Below are positions 49,653-58,759 of a stretch of DNA of 64,000 bases, in pieces (positions within the stretch are counted from its first letter, which is position 1; every line of letters begins with the position of its first letter). This stretch comes from JACRLV01 sp045863555. GTDB lineage: Bacteria; Planctomycetota; Phycisphaerae; UBA1845; Fen-1342. Where the stretch lies: contig BTUU01000013.1 in assembly GCA_045863555.1 (NCBI GenBank), positions 108,170-172,169 on the forward strand, read 5' to 3'. The notes beneath the pieces were generated by a model that saw only the letters and a list, made by a program, of their open reading frames with translations, did no database searches and had not been told where the DNA came from. A program made the translations under genes and the position numbers.

Positions 49653-50939
49653 CTACTCGACGAGCCGCCGTTCGATGCGTTTCGCCTTCATTTCAAAGCG
49701 CGGCAATCCCCCCGGCTCGACGACCGTCACATCGATTCGAAACGGAAATCGGGATTTCAGCGCGGTTTGAACCGCCCGCGCAGTCCGGGCGGCGTCACAG
49801 TCGGGTCGACGTTCGATATCGAGTCGGAGTTCGTCCAGCGCGCCGCGCCGCTCCACGATCACCCGGTACTCCATCACTTCGGCCACCGTGCGAAGGATAC
49901 TCTCAATCGCCGACGGGAACACGTTGTTGCCCCGGATGAAGAGCAGATCGTCCGATCGGCCGAGCACGCCGCCCTCGCAAAACGAGAATGAACATTCTTC
50001 GCGCCCGTGCACGCGCCGCAGCCGCACCAGGTCACCCGTGCGATAGCGGATCAGCGGGCTGCCTGTGCGGCCGAGGTTTGTCAGCACAAGCTCGCCCAGT
50101 TCGCCGTCGGCCACGGCCGCGCCGCTTGCGGAATCGATGACTTCGGCGATGAACTCCCGCTCGTTCACGAACAGGCCGCCGGGCGACGCCACAGTTTCGA
50201 ATCCCCACGCGCCGATTTCGGTCATTCCCGCGTGGTCGAAGACCCGCGCGCCCCAGGCCGCTTCGATCTTGGCCCGCGTCGCCGGTATCGACCCTCCCGG
50301 CTCGCCCGCGACGATCAGCGCGCGGACCGCACTGCCCGCGAGGTCGACGCCCTCCGCCGCGGCCGTCTCGGCCAGATGCAGCGCGTACGTCGGCGTGCAG
50401 CAGACCACGGTCGCCGCGTGATCCAGCAGGAATCGCAGCCGGACGGAGGTATGCATCCCGCCCGCCGCGAGGCAGAGATTCCCTCGCGCCGTTCCCGCCT
50501 CGAACGCCGCCCAGAAACCGATGAACGGCCCGAAAGAGAACGGGTAGACGATGCGATCCGCCGGGGTGATTCCCCCGGCGTCATAGACGGCTCGCCAGCA
50601 CGCTTTCCACCACTCCCACGATTCCGGCGTATCCAGCCAGCGCATCGGCACGCCCCGGCTGCCGGAAGTCTGGTGCATGCGCGTGAAGCAATCGAGCGGA
50701 AATGTGAGATTGCTGCCGTACGGCGGATTCTGCGCCTGGTCGTCTTCGATTTCCGCCCGCGTGGTCAGCGGCAGACGATCGAGCGGGTCGCAGGCCGGGT
50801 CGAACGCGATGCCCGCGAGCCGCCGCGATTGGAACGCGTTGGAATTTCGGCACCGTGCGAGCAGATCGCCCAGTCGGGCGCGCTGGGCCGCCTCCAGCGC
50901 GGGTCGTGGCATGCAGAAACGGTCAGCGTCGACGTCCAT
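49653..50939 (-). CDS. Phenylacetate-CoA-ligase-like adenylating enzyme
   Basis: A 428-residue member of the PaaK branch of the AMP-binding superfamily, which activates a carboxylate as acyl-AMP and then makes the CoA thioester. Motifs: P-loop-like MHQTSGSRGVPMRW (about 88), VVCCTPTYALHLAE, FDHAGMTEIGAWGFE (about 238, aromatic and Glu of the acid site), YRTGDLVRL (about 313) and RSDDLLFIRGNNVFP (about 335). ATG 50939 begins MDVDADRFCMPRPAL after a non-homologous upstream extension. It lacks the usual LxxRLR opening. The substrate is unknown; aryl acids are typical. Confidence 0.87.
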   Translation of the reverse strand: MDVDADRFCMPRPALEAAQRARLGDLLARCRNSNAFQSRRLAGIAFDPACDPLDRLPLTTRAEIEDDQAQNPPYGSNLTFPLDCFTRMHQTSGSRGVPMRWLDTPESWEWWKACWRAVYDAGGITPADRIVYPFSFGPFIGFWAAFEAGTARGNLCLAAGGMHTSVRLRFLLDHAATVVCCTPTYALHLAETAAAEGVDLAGSAVRALIVAGEPGGSIPATRAKIEAAWGARVFDHAGMTEIGAWGFETVASPGGLFVNEREFIAEVIDSASGAAVADGELGELVLTNLGRTGSPLIRYRTGDLVRLRRVHGREECSFSFCEGGVLGRSDDLLFIRGNNVFPSAIESILRTVAEVMEYRVIVERRGALDELRLDIERRPDCDAARTARAVQTALKSRFPFRIDVTVVEPGGLPRFEMKAKRIERRLVE

Positions 50940-51080
50940 CGGAGTGGTGTCGCGATCTCCGGGAACGACCGCGCCGGCCGCGGAGGGCCGGCGCGGTGAG
51001 AATCGAACAGCCCGACCGCCCGGTTTTGCGCCGCAGGGGATTCCGCGGTGCAAACGGCAGCCGGGAAGAAACGCGGTCGA

Positions 51081-51860
51081 TCAGTTGCAGTCGGTCCCGA
51101 ACTGGCTCAGCATCGCCGCCAGGTCGGTCAGGTCGACGCTCAGGTCGCGGTTCGTGTCGCCTTCCAGCGGCCGGACGCGCGGCCCGGTCGTCCCGAAGTT
51201 CGCGAGCATGACCGAGAGATCGGACAGGCCGACGGTGCAGTCGCCGTCGAGGTCGTTCGAGCAGCCGCTGGTCGCGCAGCCGGGATCGACCTCGAACGCG
51301 AGGTTGACCTGGCAGGTGTACGTGAACGGAATGAACTGCGTCGGGTCGAACGGATTCGGCAGAGCCGCGCCGCCCTCCCAGTTCATGCCGATGCGCCCCG
51401 TCGTCGGCGTATCGAACGTCACGACGCCGCCCGACGAGCCCGGCAGCACGAACGGCGAGCCGATGCCGAACGCGGAAAGGTCGCCTTCAAAGTGGATCGC
51501 GTAGAGGTCATTGGTCGTGAATTCGCCGGTCGTCGCGTCCCAGCTCTGCGGCTGCGAATCGCTGATCAGGATCGTCAGCGCCCCGGTCTCAAAGCCGCCC
51601 GGCAGCGTGAGCGAATCGCATTCCTGGTAGTAATCGACGAACCGCGCGGTACCGTCGTCGCAGATCTCCAGCGCGATCTGCGACTGCGTGATGTTTGCCA
51701 CGCGCGTGCCGCCGTAAGCTTCATCGAACGTCAGGGTAAACGCGTTCGGCTGCGTCGGGTCATTCACGCCGACCAGCCGCCGGCAATCGGCGCTCGCGCT
51801 GGACGCCGCGATCGCGCTGACCGCCGCACCAATCGCAACCCGGGTCATCAGATTCTGCAT
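51081..51860 (-). CDS. Secreted protein with dockerin-like tail
   Basis: A 259-residue exported protein with a signal peptide (about 1-25, ending ASSASA). The middle (about 25-195) is beta-rich with scattered Cys (ADCRRLVGVND; ALEICDDGTARFVDYYQECDS) and no family recognised. The tail has two dockerin-like loops (DLDGDCTVGLSDL and DTNRDLSVDLTDL) with MLANFG and MLSQFG. GGAG lies seven bases before ATG 51860. It shares only this tail with the other three dockerin-type proteins, so the tail is probably a sorting or anchoring tag. Confidence 0.85.
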   Translation of the reverse strand: MQNLMTRVAIGAAVSAIAASSASADCRRLVGVNDPTQPNAFTLTFDEAYGGTRVANITQSQIALEICDDGTARFVDYYQECDSLTLPGGFETGALTILISDSQPQSWDATTGEFTTNDLYAIHFEGDLSAFGIGSPFVLPGSSGGVVTFDTPTTGRIGMNWEGGAALPNPFDPTQFIPFTYTCQVNLAFEVDPGCATSGCSNDLDGDCTVGLSDLSVMLANFGTTGPRVRPLEGDTNRDLSVDLTDLAAMLSQFGTDCN

Positions 51861-52055
51861 GCTCTGTCTCCATTCCCTTGAAAAGTTGATGGATCGACCG
51901 TCAAGCGCGGAAACCGCAGGCGTCGAAATTCGAAGTGACGTCGACGCCGGAGGCCTTCTCCTCGACTCGACCGCTCGCCGAGGCGCAGAGCGTATTCCGG
52001 CCCGCTCGCCGATTCAAGTCGATGTGCCCCCGCAAACGACCCGCTCCGCCCCCCC

Positions 52056-53012
52056 TCAGCGGATGAACTTCACCGGCGTATCCGGCTGGACGACCGCGCC
52101 CAGGCGGACCGCGTGCCAGTTCGTCAGCCGGATGCAGCCGTGCGAACCGGTCTTGCCGATCATCTCGGGCACCGGCGTTCCGTGGATCCCATAGCCGGGC
52201 AGGCTCAGCCCGATCCAGCACAGCCCGACCGGGTTTCGCGGTCCCGGGGCGATATCAAGCTCTTCGAACACGTTCTTGATCTCGGGCCAGCTCGCCGGCT
52301 TGAACTTGTACCAAGGCTCGGGAACGGCCTTGATCACCCGGGCATCGCCCCGCGGCAGGTTGCTCTTTTCCTTCGCCACCGAGCAGTTGAACAGTGCGAT
52401 CGTTACGCCGGCGGCATTGCGGGCCCGCACCAGCTTCGCCGTCAACTCCACCTCCAGCGATGCCGGAGCTTCGAGCTTCACCTCTTCCACGACGACCGTG
52501 TTGGGAATCTTGACCCGGTCGCCGACCTTCAGCTTCGCGAGGTTCACGCCGGGATTGAGCCATTCCAGCGTCGCCAGCGACGTCATCCCGCGCTCGGCCA
52601 CGAGCTGCACGAAGTTCTCATAGCGCAGCCGGTCGAGCCGGGCCTTCTGGTTCCAGTCCGTCGGCAGCGGCCCGCCGACGTCCTTTGCATCGTCGGCCGT
52701 GATCGTGTACTCGCGCGTTGGAGAGATCGCATCCGCGCCGAGCGCGACCAGCGTATCCGTGTCAAATTCCCCCGTCGGCTTGAGCTTGCGGGCGACCTGG
52801 AACTCGCGCGCAGCCAGTCGCGTGCGCGGCCCGACCTTGCCGTCGATGAGGCCCGGCGAAAAACCGGCGCGTTCGAGGGCCAGTTGGCGCGAGAGGTTGA
52901 CGAGCGTCGCCTCCGCCTTCGGAGGCGCTGGTTCCTGGGCCGCAGCCCGGCCGACACCGCCGAGCAGTACCGCCGTCACGACAATCGCCACCAGGGGAGT
53001 TATCGCGCGCAC
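52056..53012 (-). CDS. L,D-transpeptidase with peptidoglycan-binding domain
   Basis: A 318-residue exported enzyme that forms 3-3 cross-links or attaches proteins to peptidoglycan. Signal peptide about 1-26, PG_binding_1-type helices (about 38-90, LALERAGFSPGLIDGKVGPRTRLAAREFQ), a LysM-like stretch (about 130-170, LEWLNPGVNLAKLKVGDRVKIPNT) and a YkuD catalytic domain with HGTP (about 274) and SHGCIRLTNW (catalytic Cys about 291). The start is GTG 53012, with GGAGG seven bases upstream. It is divergent from the NtrC-type regulator. Planctomycetes are now known to have peptidoglycan, and this gene fits that. Confidence 0.93.
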   Translation of the reverse strand: MRAITPLVAIVVTAVLLGGVGRAAAQEPAPPKAEATLVNLSRQLALERAGFSPGLIDGKVGPRTRLAAREFQVARKLKPTGEFDTDTLVALGADAISPTREYTITADDAKDVGGPLPTDWNQKARLDRLRYENFVQLVAERGMTSLATLEWLNPGVNLAKLKVGDRVKIPNTVVVEEVKLEAPASLEVELTAKLVRARNAAGVTIALFNCSVAKEKSNLPRGDARVIKAVPEPWYKFKPASWPEIKNVFEELDIAPGPRNPVGLCWIGLSLPGYGIHGTPVPEMIGKTGSHGCIRLTNWHAVRLGAVVQPDTPVKFIR

Positions 53013-53164
53013 CGGCTGACCTCCATGCGTCCGCTAACGTGCCGCGTCCGAGCGGTCGGCGGGATTCTACGCGACGCACGCACCCATGGGCTATTGCATT
53101 TCGACCCGCGCGCCCGGCGATTCGGTTGCTCCGCGCCGCCCTTTCCGTTTGAATAGCACGCCAT

Positions 53165-54580
<1,416 letters not shown>

Positions 54581-54676
54581 TCCGAGCCAGCTGTCTCCGC
54601 CGCAAACCTCACAAGTCCAGCTGCTCACCGGCGCATCGCGTAGCACGGTACTTCGCAGCGCTTCTCCCGGCAGGCG

Positions 54677-55624
54677 TTACGCGGATCCAGTCGAATCCTG
54701 CCAATGCTCGCGAAGCCGAGCCTCAAGAATCGCGTCGCGGAGCGCGGACTGGACAAGGCCAAGCGCCCAGTACAGCAACGCGATCGCAGCGGCGACGGCG
54801 ATTCCTCCGAAGAGTCCCGCAATCTTCGCGAGTTCGACAGCAACGCGGGAGGCTGACTCAAACCCGATCTGGTCGCTCCCGACGCCGAGCACAATCGCGA
54901 CGAACAGGAGCCACTGCCCCGCCGCGACCAGTGGCGGTACGGCGCCGCCGCCCTCCGGGTTCATCGGCCGCGCGTGCTCAAACGCCGCCGCCAGAAAGCG
55001 CGTAATCGTCGTGATCGGGCGGAGCGCAAAGTAGACGCTCAGACAGAGCAGTCCGCACGCGCTCACCGTCCGCACGGCGCCCGCAATGGACGCTCCACCC
55101 GGCCCGCGGGGTGAAATGGAGGGAAGCAGCAGGCCCGCGATGATTACCAGTACGGGCACGAACACGGCAGCCAGGGGCAGGGAGTCCGTGAAGTCCGCCC
55201 GGCGCTCGCTGACCCTCAGCGGGCACGTTTGCTCAGCATCGCGGGATAGCAGAAATCCGGCCGTCGCGACGGAAAGCCCACCGATGAGCAGCAACATGGG
55301 GCCCACCCAGAGCGGCGACTGGATCCCCAACCCGACGAGGCCGCCCACCGGCAGGACAAGAAATACGCACCCGATCGCCAGCCGCACCAGACCCGCACTC
55401 TGCCGGACACGCATCAACCAGGTCGAGGGCAGTGAGCGAATCAGCGACGGTGCGATCGAACACGAAATCGCGGCGCCGCACTCTGGGCACCGCCCATATG
55501 GACGCAAGCCGAACAGGTTGTATCGACACTTCCGGCAGCAGACCCACGCCGCAACGCACCCCGCCTCGTCCACGCAGGATAGATGCCCGAAAGAGTCGCG
55601 TTGGTTGTCCACCGCCTCGGCCAT
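54677..55624 (-). CDS. Multi-pass membrane protein with CPECG zinc ribbon
   Basis: A 315-residue protein with an N-terminal zinc ribbon CRKCRYNLFGLRPYGRCPEC (about 30-49), the same knuckle as in the proteins at 7771 and 8027, followed by about seven hydrophobic segments (LAIGCVFLVLPVGGLVGLG, VGPMLLLIGGLSVATAGFLL, LAAVFVPVLVIIAGLLLP and more). ATG 55624 is preferred over GTG 55648 because GGAG lies eight bases before it. No transporter or enzyme family is recognised. It converges with the NtrC-type gene. Confidence 0.78.
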   Translation of the reverse strand: MAEAVDNQRDSFGHLSCVDEAGCVAAWVCCRKCRYNLFGLRPYGRCPECGAAISCSIAPSLIRSLPSTWLMRVRQSAGLVRLAIGCVFLVLPVGGLVGLGIQSPLWVGPMLLLIGGLSVATAGFLLSRDAEQTCPLRVSERRADFTDSLPLAAVFVPVLVIIAGLLLPSISPRGPGGASIAGAVRTVSACGLLCLSVYFALRPITTITRFLAAAFEHARPMNPEGGGAVPPLVAAGQWLLFVAIVLGVGSDQIGFESASRVAVELAKIAGLFGGIAVAAAIALLYWALGLVQSALRDAILEARLREHWQDSTGSA

Positions 55625-55784
55625 CCGCTCCGCTCCAATCGAAACCACCCCACTTCGTTAAGGGTTGAGTCCGACCTGACCTCCGCCTGTCACGTCATTC
55701 GGCCAGCGGCCGAGAGCACGCACGGATCGTAAAGGCAATAAAATACGCTGTTTACGAGACTTCGGGTTGCATCTCAGATTTTTC

Positions 55785-55819
55785 TTGACCGGTCAGACAT
55801 CGCGTCTTAGTCTATAGAC
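55785..55819 (+). promoter_or_regulatory. Promoter and operator candidate of the BlaI/M56 operon
   Basis: TTGACC (55785-55790) could be a -35 with TAGTCT (55808-55813) at 17-base spacing as a modest -10. The perfect palindrome GTCTATAGAC (55810-55819) overlaps it, 40 bases before the repressor gene, and is a plausible site for the BlaI-type repressor itself. Confidence 0.5.
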
Positions 55820-55858
55820 GGTGCGTCTGATGCATCGTTCCTGCAGTTCAGGGTCGCC

Positions 55859-56257
55859 ATGGCATTCAAAAGCGTCCACATCACCGAGGCCGAATTCGCC
55901 GTCCTCAGCGCCCTCTGGGAGCTTCAGCCCGCGACGATCCGCCAGATCGCCGACCGGCTCTACCCCGGCGGCCGGGCGTCGGAGTATGCGACCGTCCAGA
56001 AGCTGATCGATCGGCTGGAAGACAAAGGCGCGGTCGCGCGCGACCGCTCGCTCTACGTCCACCGATTCACGGCCCAGCTCACACGCGACGACCTGGTCGA
56101 GGGGAACCTTCGCGACGTCGCGGAAAAACTCTGCGACGGGTCGCTCACGCCCGTGCTCATGCACCTCGTCCAGATGGTCAAGCTCAGCGACGCCGACCGC
56201 GCGGCGCTGCGACGGCTCATCGACGAGGCTCCGAAAGACAAGGGAGGCACGCCATGA
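55859..56257 (+). CDS. BlaI/MecI/CopY-family repressor
   Basis: A 132-residue winged-helix repressor of the BlaI/MecI group. ITEAEFAVLSALWELQPATIRQIADRLYPGG matches the N-terminal DNA-binding helices, YATVQKLIDRLEDKGAVARDRS the recognition helix and wing, and the C-terminus is a dimerisation helix (LMHLVQMVKLSDADRAALRRLIDEA). It is followed by an M56 protease overlapping by four bases (ATGA), the standard BlaI-BlaR1 arrangement in which the membrane protease triggers repressor cleavage. A palindrome in the promoter is its likely target. No beta-lactamase is adjacent. Confidence 0.92.
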   Translation: MAFKSVHITEAEFAVLSALWELQPATIRQIADRLYPGGRASEYATVQKLIDRLEDKGAVARDRSLYVHRFTAQLTRDDLVEGNLRDVAEKLCDGSLTPVLMHLVQMVKLSDADRAALRRLIDEAPKDKGGTP

Positions 56258-58590
56258 TCCCGTGGGTCGAGTGGCTCGCCTCGAACGCGATCGTCGCCGC
56301 GATGATGGCCGGCCTCATCCTGCTCGCCGGCCGCTTCATCCGCAGCGCCCCGCTCCGACACGCCCTGTGGCTCCTCGTCGTCGTGAAGCTCGTCACGCCG
56401 CCCGTCCTGCCGCTCCCGGTCGTTCCCGCGCCGGCGACGGCCGCGGGGACGGCGGACGATTCGATCCTGTCGAGCCTCTCGAAGGCGCCGGGTGTGAGTC
56501 TGCCCGATTCCTTCGAGGCCGACCCGGCCGCAGGGGCGATCTACGCCTCGCGCCAGTCCGCGGCCGAGGCATCCCCCCAACCAGCCGCGCCCCCGCCGAT
56601 CACCCCATCGGCCGCCCCTGATTACTCCGCCATCGTCGCGGCATGGGCCCCAGCGGCCGCGCTCGTCGCCCTCTGTGCCTGGGCGATCGGCGTTTGCGGC
56701 TGGCTGGTGCTGTTTGTCGGACGATTGCTGCGATTCGCGCGCGTGCTTCGGGCGACGCCTCGCGCGCCGGAGCCGATCGTCACGGAGATTCGGCGCCTCG
56801 GCCGCCGGCTGGGCCTGCGGCGCATCCCCGAGGTGCGGATTACGCAGGAACGGCTGCCGCCTCTGATCTGGGCCGTGCCGGGCCGGCGGGTACTGGTCCT
56901 ACCCGCGGCGCTGCTGGCGCGGCTGAGTGACGAGGAGCGCGAGACACTGCTGGCGCACGAACTGGCCCACCTAACGCGGCGCGACCACTGGGTGCGCTGG
57001 CTCGAAGCCGCCGCCATGTGCCTCTATTGGTGGAATCCGGTCGCCCGTCTGGCGCGCCGGCGGCTCCAGGACGCCGAAGAGCAGTGCTGCGACGCGGTCG
57101 TGCTGAATGTGTTCCCGCAGCGACGCCGATCCTATGCATCGGTGCTCATGCGTACCGTCGAGTTCCTGTCCGATCCGAGTCCCCACCTGCCGGCCGCGGC
57201 GAGCGGTTTCGGCCAGGTCAACGTGCTAAGGAGACGATTTCAAATGATCCTGAATGAAAGCATGCCCCGGAAAATGAGCGTTGCATCGCAGATTCTCGTC
57301 GGCGCGGCCGCGTGCGTGCTGCCGTTTACGCCGGTCTTCGCCCGCGCGGCGTCGATGCCGCCGTCGGATGCGAACAAGGACGTCACGATCATCGTGCGAT
57401 CCGACGGCGAGGGCCAGAAACCCGCGAAATCGAAGAAGAAGATGCGGAAAGTCGAGCGGAGGGTCGACGTCGGCGAAGACGGGGCGTTTCACTGGTACGG
57501 CGACAGCAGCGAAGACGGCGGGCAGGTCCGGACAAAGGTCATCGTGGTCGGTCCGGACGGCCAGGTGCGGCACTTCGGCGGCGGCCACGGCGGCGCGAAG
57601 CGATCCAAATCCGGCGAGAGCTTCAAGGTCTACACCGGCGCCCCGGCGCAGGGCGGCGGCAAGGCCAAGGTCCGGTCGTCCGGCAAGGTCATGATCGTGG
57701 GCCCGGACGGCGAAGTGAGGGAATTCAACTTCGGCGACGGCGAACATGAGGAACACGAAGGCCACAGCGGTCAACACCGCGTGAGGGTCTTTCGCAGCGG
57801 CGATGCCGACGATGACGACGCTCCGCACGCGCAGGCGTTCACCTGGCGCTTCGGCGGTGAGGATGACGAGGAGGGCGATGACGACGGCGCTCCGCGCAAG
57901 ACCCGCCGGTTCATCATGAAGGGCGGCGACGGCGAGGCCCGAGTGTTCCAGATGCGCGTGCCGGCCGGCGACGACGACTGCGAAGACGCGGGCGAGGATG
58001 ACGGCGACGACGACGACGTCCGCGTGCTGAGGCTCCCGGGCGGCGCGAAGGTCGACATACACAAGATCATCGGCGACGCGATGAAAGAAGCCGGCGTCGA
58101 CCAGGGCGCGATGCTCAAGAAGCTGCACAAGTCAATGCAGATCGAGATTCCCGAGATCAAAATCGATCTGGGCGACATGCTCAAGGGGCTGAAGGGCCTC
58201 GAAGGGCTCAAGGGGCTTGAAGGCCTGGAGAAGCTCGGCGACCTCGGCGAGATGGACATTCGCGTCGAAATCGACGCCGAGGGCGACGACAACGTCCCCG
58301 CCATCAAGCCGCGCGTCCGGATCATCCGTCCGGACGGCAAGCAGATCGAGGCCGGTCAGCAGCCGAAGCAGCTGCGCGCGAAGACGCAGGGCGCGCTCAA
58401 CCTGGACAAGCTGCCCGAGCACATCGAGAAGATGATCGAAAGCCACATGGGCGGCAAAGGCGAGCCGAAGGTCATCAAGCTGCGCCGCCAGGGCGGGCAG
58501 GAGACGCCGAAGGAGCAGTCGAAGTCCGACGACGCGACCGCGGACGAAGTCAGCGACGTAATCGTTGTTCCGGAAGGGCCGCGCGAATAA
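56254..58590 (+). CDS. BlaR1-like M56 membrane metallopeptidase with acidic tail
   Basis: A 778-residue membrane protein. The M56 part (about 1-370) has several membrane segments (IVAAMMAGLILLAGRFI, HALWLLVVVKLVTPPVLPL, VALCAWAIGVCGWLVLFVG) and the zinc site HELAHLTRRDHW (about 234), with a further Glu in DAEEQCCDAVVLN (about 272). BlaR1's penicillin-sensor domain is missing. Instead about 400 residues of charged, Gly/Asp/Glu-rich sequence follow, with runs such as GEDDEEGDDDGAP and a Lys-Gly-Leu-rich stretch LKGLKGLEGLKGLEGLEKL (about 647-665). The signal sensed is unknown and the tail may be the sensor. Confidence 0.87.
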   Translation: MIPWVEWLASNAIVAAMMAGLILLAGRFIRSAPLRHALWLLVVVKLVTPPVLPLPVVPAPATAAGTADDSILSSLSKAPGVSLPDSFEADPAAGAIYASRQSAAEASPQPAAPPPITPSAAPDYSAIVAAWAPAAALVALCAWAIGVCGWLVLFVGRLLRFARVLRATPRAPEPIVTEIRRLGRRLGLRRIPEVRITQERLPPLIWAVPGRRVLVLPAALLARLSDEERETLLAHELAHLTRRDHWVRWLEAAAMCLYWWNPVARLARRRLQDAEEQCCDAVVLNVFPQRRRSYASVLMRTVEFLSDPSPHLPAAASGFGQVNVLRRRFQMILNESMPRKMSVASQILVGAAACVLPFTPVFARAASMPPSDANKDVTIIVRSDGEGQKPAKSKKKMRKVERRVDVGEDGAFHWYGDSSEDGGQVRTKVIVVGPDGQVRHFGGGHGGAKRSKSGESFKVYTGAPAQGGGKAKVRSSGKVMIVGPDGEVREFNFGDGEHEEHEGHSGQHRVRVFRSGDADDDDAPHAQAFTWRFGGEDDEEGDDDGAPRKTRRFIMKGGDGEARVFQMRVPAGDDDCEDAGEDDGDDDDVRVLRLPGGAKVDIHKIIGDAMKEAGVDQGAMLKKLHKSMQIEIPEIKIDLGDMLKGLKGLEGLKGLEGLEKLGDLGEMDIRVEIDAEGDDNVPAIKPRVRIIRPDGKQIEAGQQPKQLRAKTQGALNLDKLPEHIEKMIESHMGGKGEPKVIKLRRQGGQETPKEQSKSDDATADEVSDVIVVPEGPRE

Positions 58591-58620
58591 CAGCGGCAAC
58601 CATCTTTGCGGACAAACCGG

Positions 58621-58647
58621 GGCGAAACGGCGTGACGCCGTTTCGCC
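58621..58647. terminator. Perfect hairpin terminator after the M56 gene
   Basis: GGCGAAACGGCG and its exact inverted copy form a 12-bp stem around TGA, 31 bases after the M56 stop, followed by TCGTCGCGTTTT. Confidence 0.72.
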
Positions 58648-58759
58648 TCGTCGCGTTTTCGGACGTGCACGGCAATTCACTGCGGATTTCGGTTGAAATC
58701 GGCGGCCCGCTCGGGGAAACTTCAGGTTCGTTCATTCCCCCTGATGGCCGGAGGTTTCC

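Noticed and set aside
55810..55819. Restriction-type palindrome of no meaning
   Set aside because: Position over the promoter of a BlaI-type repressor operon makes an operator more likely, so it was kept as a regulatory candidate.
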